Assembly: GCF_900039485.1 (NCBI RefSeq)
Contig: NZ_LN999833.1
Coordinates: forward strand, 496,001-560,000
Direction: 5' to 3'
DNA: 64,000 nt
From: Candidatus Doolittlea endobia
GTDB lineage: Bacteria; Pseudomonadota; Gammaproteobacteria; Enterobacterales; Enterobacteriaceae
Positions 21,259 to 34,020 of the stretch are shown one piece after another. The notes beneath the pieces were generated by a model. The model saw nothing but the letters and a program-made list of their open reading frames with translations. It was not told the origin of the DNA and ran no database searches. Numbering within the stretch: position 1 is the first letter of the stretch; each line of letters starts with the position of its first letter. The translations under genes and the position numbers were made by a program.

Positions 21259-22797
21259 ATGACTATCATTTTGTTGTCTATATGCTATCGCTTCCGCGCA
21301 CTGCTAGCGCTTATTACTGGTGCCTGCGGTACTTTAGCATTTTCACCTTACGATTTCTGGCCTGCTGGTATAGTTTCGCTGGGTGGCTTGCTAGCTGTAA
21401 CGCTTCATTGCAACACCTGGTGGCAAGTCGGCCGGTTGGGCTTTATATGGGGCTTCGGTCTGTTCGGCACCGGTATCAATTGGCTTTACGTCAGCATCGC
21501 TCAGTTCGGTGGTTTGCCTAGCTTAGTCAATGTGGCGCTGGTGGTGGTGCTTATCACCTATCTGGCGCTTTATCCCATGCTGTTCTCCGTCTTTCTAGCA
21601 AAGCTATGGCCACGTACCAATCTATGGCGGTTATCGCTTGGCTCACCGGTTCTGTGGTCGGTCACTGAATTTTTACGCGGATGGGTACTGACCGGCTTTC
21701 CTTGGCTAGGATTCGGCTATAGTCAAATAGACGGCCCATTAAAAGGCATTGCGCCCCTCTTCGGCGTACAAGGGATCACGTTCATGCTAATGATGATAAG
21801 CGGGGTGGCGGTCTATGGGCTAGCGCGGCGGCGCCTATTGCCGGCTGTTGCCGCGCTAGCGCTGCTGTTGCTGCCATGCTTACTTCCGCATTCACTATAT
21901 TGGTATCAGCCACAGCCAGAGCGGGCCATTAACGTTGCATTAGTGCAAGGTAATATTACTCAGTCGATGAAATGGGAGACGAATCAAGTGGCACCGACGC
22001 TGGATATTTATTCACAGCTCACTCTGTCAACGCTTAATGAGGCGCAGATGGTTATCTGGCCAGAATCGGCTATACCTGATAATGAAATTGCCCAAAATGC
22101 CTTTTTGACTCGGTTTGATGAACAGCTCAGACGAAGACATACCCGGTTAATTACCGGTATTATCGACGCGCGGCCTACCTTACACAGTTACGATTACTAC
22201 AACAGCATTATTGTGTTGGGTGAACCCACACCCTATCGATATCTCTCTAAAAATCGCTACAACAAGCATCATTTAGTACCTTTTGGTGAGACCGTGCCGT
22301 TGGCATCTTTACTACGGCCGCTAGCACCGTTATTCAATCTGCCGATGTCATCACTCAATCAGGGGAATTATTTACAACCACAGCTACAAGTGGCCGGTAT
22401 GAAACTCACTGCTATCATCTGTTATGAGATTATTTTAGGTAGTCAAGTGCGGGATAATTTCCTCCCCGATACCGACTTCCTGCTAACAGTGTCAAACGAC
22501 GCTTGGTTCGGGCATTCTATTGGCCCATGGCAGCACTTCCAAATGGCGCGCATGCGTGCCCTGGAGCTTGGACGGCCACTACTGCGTAGTACTAATAACG
22601 GCATTACTGCGGTTATTAACGCCGACGGAACGCCGCAAGCGCAATTGCCGCAATTTACTCGAGACGTCCTCAATATTCGAGTAACCCCGACGAAGGGGAT
22701 GACCCCCTACGCCCGTACCGGCTCCTGGCCGCTATGGATTGTAACGCCACTAGTCGGACTGATTGCATTGGTTTTCGATCGTCGTAGAGGCATCTGA
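21259..22797 (+). CDS. lnt: Apolipoprotein N-acyltransferase
   Basis: Inner-membrane enzyme that adds the third acyl chain to the lipoprotein amino-terminal cysteine. 512 residues as in E. coli, with N-terminal membrane segments and a C-terminal nitrilase-like periplasmic domain. The catalytic triad is present: Glu269 in '[10 protein letters not shown]', Lys336 in '[14 protein letters not shown]' and Cys388 in '[12 protein letters not shown]'. Alternative short frame starting at 21240 is out of phase and irrelevant. Together with Lgt it keeps Lpp maturation complete. Confidence 0.97.
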   Translation: MTIILLSICYRFRALLALITGACGTLAFSPYDFWPAGIVSLGGLLAVTLHCNTWWQVGRLGFIWGFGLFGTGINWLYVSIAQFGGLPSLVNVALVVVLITYLALYPMLFSVFLAKLWPRTNLWRLSLGSPVLWSVTEFLRGWVLTGFPWLGFGYSQIDGPLKGIAPLFGVQGITFMLMMISGVAVYGLARRRLLPAVAALALLLLPCLLPHSLYWYQPQPERAINVALVQGNITQSMKWETNQVAPTLDIYSQLTLSTLNEAQMVIWPESAIPDNEIAQNAFLTRFDEQLRRRHTRLITGIIDARPTLHSYDYYNSIIVLGEPTPYRYLSKNRYNKHHLVPFGETVPLASLLRPLAPLFNLPMSSLNQGNYLQPQLQVAGMKLTAIICYEIILGSQVRDNFLPDTDFLLTVSNDAWFGHSIGPWQHFQMARMRALELGRPLLRSTNNGITAVINADGTPQAQLPQFTRDVLNIRVTPTKGMTPYARTGSWPLWIVTPLVGLIALVFDRRRGI

Positions 22798-23049
22798 AGC
22801 AATAGCACGCTGCTGGAAGCGTTATTTGCAAAGGGTTTCAAACATTCAGTTTCGAACTGTTCATACACTTTCCTATTATGTATTTCCCTAAAAAGAATCA
22901 CTAACATTTGTGTGATTTAGGCGGAAATCTTGCAACAACAGCATCTAAAGAGTATCGACCAGAAATATAAAATAGAACTCTGCCCCATTAGGGGTATATA
23001 ATTGCTTTTGATCGAACAATGCACAAAGGCTATTACATAGCATAGGTTT

Positions 23050-23690
23050 TATTCAATGAAAGTATATTTATCTAGGTTTCGGCGTTTCTTGCCGCAGGTA
23101 GCCTGGCTATGTATGAATTAAATACAAGTACGATACACTAACTGGATGAAACTAAGATCGGCGATAGAAAAATCACCGATTTTGCCGTCTGCACCAAAAT
23201 AGTTCAATTTTTGAATAAAAATTCGTTATGGGAAGCAACGACTCTCTACGTAGCACCTCTTACACTTGCTTTAAGCTCAGAGAGCATGGAGAGCGTATTA
23301 TAATATTCATTGCTAATGTCCATTCATGATGACTAGACTTAACGTTTCTAAGTCACTATAAATATTTTCAATTTTATCTGCAAATTGCTTGATTTTGTTT
23401 GAATGTATCCAGTAGCGGTTACAGTCGAAATGCCGACGGTTCACATTCGCATAGACTGTAAAACCAACTATCTAAGATAGCAAATACACGGCGGCGTTGC
23501 CGCATGATCGTCATCATCGGCATAAAAAAAGAATGGACAGACTCGATAAGATAGACCTGCAGCGCACCTTAGGTGTATCGCGTCTTATTAATCAGCGTCA
23601 AGACGCGATAAACGATGGTTTTCCAAGTGAAAATGTTAAGCATCGTTTCCTTTCCTTCACAGTAAACAACGCATTGGAGCAGAGAAATAT
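23050..23690 (-). pseudogene. corA: Relic of Mg/Co channel CorA
   Basis: Directly behind uvrD on the same strand, as in E. coli. The minus strand reads, in order and in shifting frames, 'MLNIFTWK' (start, MLSAFQLE), 'FFFYADDDDHAATP' (FFFFEDAEDHAGN), '[18 protein letters not shown]' ([18 protein letters not shown]), 'SHNEFLFKN' (PHNESLFQK) and 'VIFLSPILVSSS' (VVFLPPTLVASS). Most of the gene length is still traceable but frameshifts and stops are many. The final GMN channel motif region is destroyed. 22798-23049 and 23691-23845 hold nothing else I can recognise. Confidence 0.88.
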
Positions 23691-23845
23691 GAAGTAAGGA
23701 ATTTTGCTAAGTGCAGACTACTAAAGAGCGAGAGCTGCGAAAGAGTAGACGCTCTAACAATTGCGTACACGCCGAGAAAAGGCTGTAAATAAAAAATCGT
23801 TTATCCAGTTTTTGTACAAAAGAAAGCATGACGCATGTCAGCTGG

Positions 23846-26008
23846 TCAAATGGTTTCCAGTCGGGCGTAATCCGCCACTAACCATTTAAAAACCTGGCCT
23901 TGAAATGCAATTTGCAGACGGATATGTTTACCGCTTCCCTCTAGATTAACTACCGTACCCTCGCCAAATTTTGGATGACGCACTCGCTGTCCAAGGGTAA
24001 AATCCTTTTCGTTTAAAGGTACACTAATGTGTAGTCGGCTAGTCAGGCGGGTTACATTTGAACGCAGTTGTAGTTCTTCAACACAAGCTGTCGGCAGTTC
24101 GCTAACGAAACGCGATGGTCGGTGGGAAACTTCTTTTCCGTATAGCCAGCGGGTTTTCGCATAAGTAATGGTTAGCTTATCTATCGCACGGGTAACGCCG
24201 ACATACGCCAGACGGCGTTCTTCCTCCAAACGCTCATCGTCGTCTAGCGACATCTGGCTGGGGAAAATGCCTTCTTCCATACCAACAATAAACACTTGAG
24301 AAAATTCTAATCCTTTGGCGGCATGCAGCGTCATTAGATGCACTGCATCCTGATAGGTGTTGACCTGGCCTTCACCAGCCTCCAGTGCGGCGTGAGATAA
24401 GAACGCTTGCAACGGCAGAAAATCTGACTCTTTATCGTTATCGTTATGACTAAACTGACGGGTAGCAGTGACCAATTCTTTCAAGTTCTCGATACGCACT
24501 TGATTTTTTTCGCTTTTTTCCTGTTCATACATGCACCATAGGCCGGACTTTTTTATCACTTGATCGGTTTGCACACACAATGATAGCCCCGCTGTCTCTT
24601 TTTCCAGTGTATCAATCAGCTCTAAAAACCGTTGTAGAGCGCCGGCAGCGCGACCGACTAGCACGCGCTCTGCGAGTAGAGCTCGACTCGATTGCCACAG
24701 CGTAATCTGACGGTTACAGGCGACTTGTCGTACCCTATCTAGGGTACGATCTCCAAGGCCACGCGTAGGCGTATTGACCACTCGCTCATAGGCAACGTCG
24801 TCGCTGCGATTAGCGATAAGGCGCAAATAAGCGATCGCATCCTTGATTTCTTGACGCTCGAAAAAACGCACACCGCCATAAATTCTATAAGGCAACCCAG
24901 TTTGCAGCAACGCCTCTTCCAGCACGCGCGACTGAGTGTTGTTACGATAGAGGATGGCGAAGTCCTTGAGCGCCCGACCCTGCTCCTGACCCACCTTGAT
25001 GCGATGAACCACAAAGCGCGCTTCATCCGCTTCGTTAAAGGCACAATAAAGAGTGATCGGTTCGCCTGAAGCGACTTCGGTCCACAGATTTTTCCCTAGC
25101 CGGCCATCGTTATGGGAAATAAGGGTATTAGCGGCTTGTAAGATATTGCTGGTGGAACGATAATTTTGTTCCAATAGAATGGTCTGCGCGCCGGGAAAAT
25201 CATCCAGAAAACGCTGAATATTTTTTATCTGTGCTCCACGCCAGCCATAAATCGCCTGATCATCGTCTCCGACGATCATCACATTACCATTATCGCCGGC
25301 GAGCATGCGAAGCCAAGCGTATTGGATTTGGTTAGTATCCTGGAATTCATCCACAAGGACATTGGTAAAACGTTGGCGATAGTAACATAAAATATGCAGC
25401 TTGTTCAACCACAATTCATGAGAACGCAGCAACAGCTCAGCGAAATCTACTAGCCCGGCGCGGTCACATGCTTCCTGATAGGACAGATAGATGCGTTGCC
25501 AGGTCGCCTCAACCGGATTGCTGTAACTTTCCGCATACTGCGGACGAAGTCCCTTGTCTTTTTTGTCTCTAATACACCACATTGCCTGGCGCGATGGCCA
25601 CTGTTTTTCATCCAGATTCATGGCACGGATAATGCGCTTTAACAAGCGCAGTTGATCTTCACTATCAAGTATCTGAAAATCCTGCGGCAGATTAGCGTCC
25701 TGATAGTGGACACGCAATAAGCGATGAGCCAACCCATGAAAGGTACCGATCCACATGCCGCTCTGGCTAGAGCCCATCAGATGTTCGATACGATGGCGTA
25801 TTTCAGCCGCCGCTTTGTTAGTAAAAGTGACTGCCATTATCGAATAAGGTGAGCATTTTTTCACCGATAGCAGCCAGGCGATACGGTGCACCAGTACTCG
25901 TGTTTTTCCACTTCCAGCACCGGCCAGAACTAACAAATTACCGCGCGGCGCCGCTACAGCTTCTAGTTGTTTGTCGTTTAGGTTGTTGAGCAAATCAGAA
26001 ACATCCAT
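23846..26008 (-). CDS. uvrD: DNA helicase II
   Basis: SF1 3'-5' helicase for nucleotide excision repair, mismatch repair and removal of RecA filaments. 720 residues as in E. coli. Walker A 'LAGAGSGKTRVLV' (residues 29-36), motif Ia 'AVTFTNKAAAEI', Walker B 'VDEFQDTNQIQY', motif III 'GDDDQAIYGWRGA', motif IV 'LEQNYRST', motif V 'LMTLHAAKGLEF' and motif VI 'ERRLAYVGVTRA' are complete. AAAGG precedes the ATG. An SOS-box-like but degenerate sequence, CTGGTTATTTATATAAAG (26040-26057), lies upstream. Its partner mutH is dead here. Confidence 0.98.
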   Translation of the reverse strand: MDVSDLLNNLNDKQLEAVAAPRGNLLVLAGAGSGKTRVLVHRIAWLLSVKKCSPYSIMAVTFTNKAAAEIRHRIEHLMGSSQSGMWIGTFHGLAHRLLRVHYQDANLPQDFQILDSEDQLRLLKRIIRAMNLDEKQWPSRQAMWCIRDKKDKGLRPQYAESYSNPVEATWQRIYLSYQEACDRAGLVDFAELLLRSHELWLNKLHILCYYRQRFTNVLVDEFQDTNQIQYAWLRMLAGDNGNVMIVGDDDQAIYGWRGAQIKNIQRFLDDFPGAQTILLEQNYRSTSNILQAANTLISHNDGRLGKNLWTEVASGEPITLYCAFNEADEARFVVHRIKVGQEQGRALKDFAILYRNNTQSRVLEEALLQTGLPYRIYGGVRFFERQEIKDAIAYLRLIANRSDDVAYERVVNTPTRGLGDRTLDRVRQVACNRQITLWQSSRALLAERVLVGRAAGALQRFLELIDTLEKETAGLSLCVQTDQVIKKSGLWCMYEQEKSEKNQVRIENLKELVTATRQFSHNDNDKESDFLPLQAFLSHAALEAGEGQVNTYQDAVHLMTLHAAKGLEFSQVFIVGMEEGIFPSQMSLDDDERLEEERRLAYVGVTRAIDKLTITYAKTRWLYGKEVSHRPSRFVSELPTACVEELQLRSNVTRLTSRLHISVPLNEKDFTLGQRVRHPKFGEGTVVNLEGSGKHIRLQIAFQGQVFKWLVADYARLETI

Positions 26009-26222
26009 AGTTGGCCTTTAGCGAAGAGCCAGCCAGGTGCTGGTTATTTATATAAAGCTGGCGCTGATTAGATCAGTCATCAGGGATGACAATCACAAGA
26101 GGGACAACAGACATGCATCTGCTATCACGGTTGTTTATCTAGCATGTATTCTTTTCCATAATGTGTATGGCTGCTTTCTCCCATTTTTTTCTACAAAAGC
26201 ACAACTAGCGCCTGTTTTTAAC

Positions 26223-26744
26223 TCATAACGATAGGCTTTTAGTATTTTTTATTACTTTGTGGTCATGTGTACAGACGTTAGGATATTGGCATGCTTTCAC
26301 TTCGCTACATTTTGGACAAAAACCATGCGCCTCTACCACATTATGGGAGAGAGTAAAATCGTCGGACGACGCCATATGCTGTAAAATTTCATCTATGCCT
26401 TGTGCTATTTGCTCTGTCACTTGACCACAGCGGTCGCAGATAAAGAAAACGGAGGCATGGGATAACTCAGAAAAATGATGGCATAGCACAAAGCTATTGG
26501 TGGACTCGACGCGATGAACAAAACCTTGCTCAAGCAAAAAATCCAGCGCACGATAAATGGTCGTGGGTTTCGCCTGTGGTTCAGATTGACGCAATAAATC
26601 TAGCAAATCATAAGCACTTATCGCACCGTTTTCTTGAGACATCAGCCGTAGAACTTCTAGTCGTTGCGGTGTCAGACGAACATTGCGCTGTTCGCACAAT
26701 TTTTCGGCTCGGCTAAGAAGAGGGTGTTCGGTTGTTGTTTTCAT
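26223..26744 (-). CDS. zur: Zinc uptake regulator Zur
   Basis: Fur-family repressor of zinc import genes. 173 residues (E. coli 171). Structural zinc cysteines Cys103/Cys106 ('ICDRCGQV') and Cys143/Cys146 ('GFCPKCSEV') are present, as are the sensing-site residues Cys88, His96 and Glu111. 'RNVRLTPQRLEVLRLM' and 'KPTTIYRALDFLLEQGFVH' form the DNA-binding wing. In E. coli zur sits downstream of lexA-dinF; here the two are 12 kb apart. No znu gene is in the window although mepM, the E. coli znuA neighbour, is. Confidence 0.96.
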   Translation of the reverse strand: MKTTTEHPLLSRAEKLCEQRNVRLTPQRLEVLRLMSQENGAISAYDLLDLLRQSEPQAKPTTIYRALDFLLEQGFVHRVESTNSFVLCHHFSELSHASVFFICDRCGQVTEQIAQGIDEILQHMASSDDFTLSHNVVEAHGFCPKCSEVKACQYPNVCTHDHKVIKNTKSLSL

Positions 26745-26984
26745 TATATTCCCGGTTGTGATTTTTTACTACTTATGCAGACATAAAAATCACGATCAAA
26801 GCTCCCAAGCCATGGGGAATGTGTTAGCTTCACAGACTCGATCAAGGTGAATTAAATTAACCAAAATAAGCTTACCTTGTTATACATAAAACCATAGTAA
26901 ATCTTTTTAACAGCAAAAACGACTGCAGCATCTACATTGTAACGTTTGATCGTTTTTAAGTCAGAGACAGAGACTTGCTCGATA

Positions 26985-27014
26985 CCAGGAAAACCTGAAC
27001 ATTGATTCAGGTTT
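26985..27014 (-). terminator. Likely rRNA operon terminator
   Basis: Downstream of tRNA-Asp on the minus strand an 8-bp perfect stem AACCTGAA / TTCAGGTT (26992-27013, 6-base loop) is followed by TTCC only, so the T-tract is weak. Position just past the last transcribed RNA supports the role. Confidence 0.5.
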
Positions 27015-27023
27015 GTTACTAAA

Positions 27024-27100
27024 TGGCGGTGCGGACGGGACTTGAACCCGCGACCCCCGGCGTGACAGGCCGGTATTCTAACCAACTGAACTACCGCACC
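27024..27100 (-). tRNA. tRNA-Asp (GTC)
   Basis: 77 bases with encoded CCA. Acceptor GGTGCGG pairs with CCGCACC, anticodon stem GGCCT/AGGCC-type around CTGTCAC gives GTC, T arm GGGTTCAAGTCCC. Last gene of the 23S-5S transcription unit, as in E. coli rrnC and rrnH. Confidence 0.97.
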
Positions 27101-27190
27101 AGCGAATCACTATATACGCCAGATTAACCTAAGCAAGGTCAGACTTCTAACCAATATATACCGAAGCTCGCGCTATCTATTTATATAATA

Positions 27191-27310
27191 ATGCCTGGTA
27201 GTTCCCTACTCTCGCATGGGGAAACCCCACACTACCATCGGCGCTACGGCGTTTCACTTCTGAGTTCGGTATGGAATCAGGTGGGGCCACCGCGCTAGTG
27301 CCACCAGGCA
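27191..27310 (-). rRNA. rrf: 5S ribosomal RNA
   Basis: 120 bases. Ends pair as TGCCTGG / CCAGGCA; the internal sequence, such as CGCGGTGG, GTGAAACGCCG and CCATGCGAGAGTAGG on the minus strand, is standard enterobacterial 5S. Separated from 23S by about 180 bases. Confidence 0.97.
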
Positions 27311-27492
27311 AATTTATTTTCCGCACCGCTTGCGCCATGCAGACTGTTCTTACGTGACTGTTTAGTCTTATCCGGAACTTCGCTAATATTGTCTCATACT
27401 ATCTGTATCATGCTCCAACCCTAAGGGATTGATCTTTCCAGAATTTTCGCTTTCTCTCTCGTTGCACGCCTTCAAACAGCTCAGGTGTTGTG

Positions 27493-30412
<2,920 letters not shown>

Positions 30413-30656
30413 CCACAACCCTGAGATGTTTGCTGTTTTTCGGTTGGCTGGACGCTGTTATAATTGCGTTACACAGTACTTAACAGTGGACAGAAGTTCA
30501 CTGTGGGTCTGTGTAACGTGCGCTTTGCCACGTTACGGGTACTTCACCCCACGCCTACCGTAGTCCTTGCAGATTACGATAATGTTTATGCGCTATCTCG
30601 GGTTGCTTATTTTATTTGAGAGACTCATGAATAAAATTCTCAAGCTTGTTCCGGAT

Positions 30657-30669
30657 TGTTAAAGAGCGA
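30657..30669 (-). promoter_or_regulatory. boxA antitermination site in tRNA-Glu/23S spacer
   Basis: Minus strand reads CGCTCTTTAACAA, the enterobacterial rRNA boxA (E. coli TGCTCTTTAACAA), at the usual place between tRNA and 23S. Binds NusB-S10 to keep polymerase resistant to Rho. Confidence 0.8.
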
Positions 30670-30717
30670 TATTTCGCAGCACGCTTTAACCAACGTGCTC
30701 TGAAATAACAAACAAAG

Positions 30718-30793
30718 TGGCGTCCCCTAGGGGGTTTGAACCCCTGTTACCGCCATGAAAGGGCGGTGTCCTAGGCCACTAGACGAAGGGGAC
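30718..30793 (-). tRNA. tRNA-Glu (TTC)
   Basis: 76 bases with encoded CCA. Acceptor GTCCCCT pairs with AGGGGAC, anticodon loop CTTTCAT gives TTC, T arm GGGGTTCAAACCCC. Normally lies between 16S and 23S; here it is the first gene of the operon. Confidence 0.97.
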
Positions 30794-31200
30794 ACGAAAC
30801 CGTACATAGGCGCCGTCGACTGCTTTACTCAGTAACAGCTATCATATAATCCGTACAAACACATCACTTAACGCTTGTGAGATTCAGACTTTAGTCTGAA
30901 TTACGAGTATGAGCCTGAAAGATCTTTCCTGTGTATGTCTATTATGACATATCTGTATTTCATTTTGTAAAAGACACGACCTTAGAGGGTGAATTCTGCC
31001 ATGACCATGCGACATTAACTACCTACTCAGCCTTGTCGCTTACTAGAATTAGAATTCTAAGTAAGAATTTTAATTCTAGTATTGTCTTGCGTGTGCTCGC
31101 AAAGATTATCTGATAAGTTGTTAAAGAACGCAACCGATATAGCATATCCCTATCGGCACGGATGGTATATTTTACGTTTCCTTGTTGTATAGTCAAGCTT
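30794..31200 (-). promoter_or_regulatory. rRNA promoter and leader fused to tRNA-Glu; 16S missing
   Basis: On the minus strand TTGACT (31191-31196), a 17-base spacer and AAAATA (31168-31173) resemble an rrn P2 promoter; 40 bases later comes boxA as GTTCTTTAACAA (31118-31129), then TTATCAGATAATCT as in the E. coli rrn leader. The tRNA-Glu starts about 325 bases after boxA. Neither the 5' end of 16S (GAAGAGTTTGATC) nor its 3' anti-Shine-Dalgarno end occurs in between, and the interval is far too short for a 1.5-kb gene. Confidence 0.75.
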
Positions 31201-31324
31201 TTATTTGCTCGTCGTGATTCGCCTGCTTTTGACTAAGCTGATTAATCATAAGGACTGTAGTTTAAAGAGCTCGAAAATGTTTGAAAAGCAAATTGCATAT
31301 ATGGTCGTATTCCAACACGCTTGT

Positions 31325-31630
31325 TGCGTATTGTTTCTAGTTTTGAAAAGTAAATGATTGTATGAGCAATACGTTTTATGCAGATATGTTAAGTTACTCA
31401 CTACATGAGTTGTTCAATCTAACAAGACCCTATAAAAGATGCTGTTGCTTAAAGGCATGAGCAAGATCTCAATTTTTATGCCGTCATAAGCATAGACAAC
31501 GACGTACATAAAACCATTGTTCGTTTCCGCAGCAGATACAGCATTAAACCCTATGTCATCCAACATCATTCATTACAATATTAATAACTAGTCTATGACT
31601 GGTTGAGCACCGCGATAGAGAAAATGCAGA
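31325..31630 (-). mobile_element. IS1-family element relic
   Basis: Minus-strand frames give 'YRGAQPVID' (InsA region), 'MYVVVYAYDGIK' (InsB: RWLFYAYDRLRK) and 'THVVSN' (LHVISKR), in IS1 order but with large deletions. Shares GTATTGTTT-CTAGTTTTGAAA with the InsB end of other copies and GGTTGAGCACCGCGATAGAG with the 16.4-kb copy. Confidence 0.6.
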
Positions 31631-32272
31631 TGTAATATCTTTTTACACAGCTTGCTGATATGATATACCATCTAGCACTTAATGTCAGGTATATATCGAA
31701 TTATAATTTATTCCTTATACGCACTTAAACAACAAGTATCAAATTTGACGAGCTTGAATTCTCTCATGTGGACATTGCCAATCCGTACAGTGGATCAGCC
31801 TATTAGCGCAAAAGCTTCATCTTATCAGGTTAACCTTAAAATAGCAGACGCCCTGTTTATGAATTGAGCACGTCATAAATCTTTCTGCCTTATACAATCT
31901 GATACACTACTGTTTCCATGAAAAGCCCATGTGCGGAGTTGTCGGTTCCCATGCTCTTTACGCTTTTCTGCAAAGAATTCCAGACACTTCTAAGTCTGCC
32001 CTGACCGCTGGCAGAAACTTCAACCTTTTTTAAACCGCCCAGGATAATTCCCCTCGCCTTCTTTATATACTCATTATTATTGTAATGACGTCACATCGGA
32101 GGCATCGAAACCTGAGTGTCGCTATGCCGTGATAGGTTACACGTATGTCGCTGCTGCAACAGCATTCGCTGCGTGCAAAGTGCGTCCTGCACTTACCCGT
32201 AGTACATCAAAACTCAATGATCATAATTGATAATAAATCTCATTAGTCTGGAATAGAAATTTGGAATAAAAT
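31631..32272. other. Noncoding spacer before mntH
   Basis: No gene supported. A 37-codon frame at 31929 begins MCGVVG, like the N-terminus of glutamine amidotransferases such as PurF, but the rest does not hold up. The mntH promoter should lie in the last 200 bases; no MntR or Fur site is evident. Confidence 0.4.
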
Positions 32273-33628
32273 ATGGAAATAGTCAGAAAAAACAGTCTCG
32301 AAGAAATCAATTCCACAATTCCCGTACCGACGGGAAAAGGTAGAATTTTTAGGAAACTGTTTGCGTTTTCAGGACCAGGCGCGTTGGTCGCGGTAGGGTA
32401 TATGGATTCAGGTAACTGGGTCACCTCACTTCAAGGGGGAGCTCTTTATAGCTATCTTCTGCTATCAGTGATTTTAATCTCTAGTCTTATTGCTATGCTG
32501 TTGCAGGTTATGTGCGCAAAACTAGGCATTGTGATGGGGATGGATTTAGCGCAAGCCACGAGAGCTCTGGTCGGCAAGCGCACTGCCATCGTGCTCTGGA
32601 TCACTACTGAATTAGCAATTATCGCGACAGAGATCGCTGAAGTTATCGGTAGTGCTATTGCTCTAGATTTGTTATTCAAGATTCCACTATTGCTTGGAGT
32701 TATAATTACTGTACTGAACGTTTTTTTACTCTTAGCTTTGATGAAATTCGGCATCAGAAAAATCGAGGCGCTGGTCTTTATCTTGATCGTCACTATTTTT
32801 ATTATTTTTACCTATGAAGTAGCGTTAGCTAATCCCGATCTGGGTCAGATCATACACGCGTTTATCCCGCAAAGTGATATCCTGACTGCAAAAGTGGCAG
32901 GTGGCGATTCTGCTTTTTGTATCGCATTAGGTATCATTGGTGCCACCATGATGCCGCATAATTTGTATCTACACTCTTCCATTATTCAATCGCGCCAATA
33001 CGATCGTCACGATGAACGGGCACTGAAAGAAGCGATCCGCTATGCGACCATTGATTCCAATGTGCAACTTGGGTTCTCATGCATCATTAATTGCCTGCTT
33101 CTTATCCTTGGCGCCGCGCTATTCTTCGGCAAAAATCCAGAGGATATTGGTCGATTCGCTCAACTTTATGAGGTCTTACAGAATCACACTATGGTCGGCA
33201 CGATTACTAGCTCCACCTTGGCTACATTATTCGCGGTCGCGCTGCTAGCCTCCGGTCAGAATGCCACTATCACGGGGACCTTAACTGGGCAAATTGTCAT
33301 GGAAGGGTTTATTAGTTTCCGGATGCCGGTGTGGCAACGGCGTATGATTACCCGCTTGCTTGCTATTACGCCGGTTGTAGCGTGTATATATTACTGGGGA
33401 AATAAAGGGGATGTGGTTGAAAAACTGCTAGTTTATACCCAAGTTTTTTTAAGTATCGCCCTACCAATTTCAATGGTGCCGCTACTGTATTTAACGTCCT
33501 CTAAAAAACATATGGGTAAGTTTGTTAATTGCATACCGTTTGTTATCATCGGCTGGCTGGCAACTGCGGTGCTAATCGTATTGAATTTTCAACTCATTAT
33601 CGAAACAGTACAATTGTTGCTCAATTAA
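32273..33628 (+). CDS. mntH: Nramp-type manganese/divalent metal transporter
   Basis: Proton-coupled importer of Mn2+ and related metals, inner membrane. 451 residues with about eleven hydrophobic segments; longer than E. coli MntH (412) and clearly of another subgroup: 'YMDSGNWVTSLQGGALYSY' and 'IGATMMPHNLYLHSSIIQSR' followed by 'QYDRHDERALKEAIRYATID' resemble the Firmicute-like MntH group. TM6 motif MPH with Met227 is intact. TM1 motif is Asp45-Ser-Gly-Asn48 instead of the usual DPGN, i.e. both ligands kept but the helix-breaking proline lost. Its intact state among relics implies use. Likely acquired horizontally by an ancestor. Confidence 0.93.
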   Translation: MEIVRKNSLEEINSTIPVPTGKGRIFRKLFAFSGPGALVAVGYMDSGNWVTSLQGGALYSYLLLSVILISSLIAMLLQVMCAKLGIVMGMDLAQATRALVGKRTAIVLWITTELAIIATEIAEVIGSAIALDLLFKIPLLLGVIITVLNVFLLLALMKFGIRKIEALVFILIVTIFIIFTYEVALANPDLGQIIHAFIPQSDILTAKVAGGDSAFCIALGIIGATMMPHNLYLHSSIIQSRQYDRHDERALKEAIRYATIDSNVQLGFSCIINCLLLILGAALFFGKNPEDIGRFAQLYEVLQNHTMVGTITSSTLATLFAVALLASGQNATITGTLTGQIVMEGFISFRMPVWQRRMITRLLAITPVVACIYYWGNKGDVVEKLLVYTQVFLSIALPISMVPLLYLTSSKKHMGKFVNCIPFVIIGWLATAVLIVLNFQLIIETVQLLLN

Positions 33629-33659
33629 GTAAACAGCACGACGGCAGGATATTGCCTAG

Positions 33660-33930
33660 TCTCTGATTATGCGAGATTCAGCTCCTATTCGAATGGATGG
33701 AATATAGACTTTCAAAACGACGACCGGGTTTTAAAGAATGTCACCACTTACAGATTCGAGCGAACTAATAGTCCCATTGTTTTTGTTTTATTTATGCACC
33801 GCCACACGGTGGCTTTATCGGTGTCCGTGAGATTACCATCGACGAAGAAATATGGTTTGATCATCATAAAGTGAGAATAACGGAACGTTAGTAGCACGGC
33901 AGACTTTTGTTAGGCAGCGAAAAATCAAAA
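33660..33930 (-). pseudogene. lpxM: Relic of lipid A myristoyltransferase LpxM
   Basis: Minus-strand frames behind mepM read 'ACQKSAVLLTFRYS' (VCRARVVPLFPIYD), 'LTDTDKATVWRCIN' (LEADDHTIARRMNE) and 'VVTFFKTRSSF' (ILKLLKTRKPGE), all in the order of the C-terminal third of E. coli LpxM. The front two thirds are deleted. mepM-lpxM is the E. coli arrangement. Without LpxM lipid A would be penta-acylated. The surrounding 33629-34020 has nothing else. Confidence 0.75.
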
Positions 33931-34020
33931 AATGGCTTCCTCTGCAGGAGGTTGATTTCCGACAGGCAATAGGCCAAGGTTGACGCGGAAAAACGCCTTT
34001 TGTAGGCATTTTGCCTTATA

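Noticed and set aside
31929-32039. Short frame starting MCGVVG, like PurF or another class II glutamine amidotransferase
   Set aside because: Only the first six residues fit; the following residues do not follow PurF, GlmS or AsnB and no E. coli synteny supports it.
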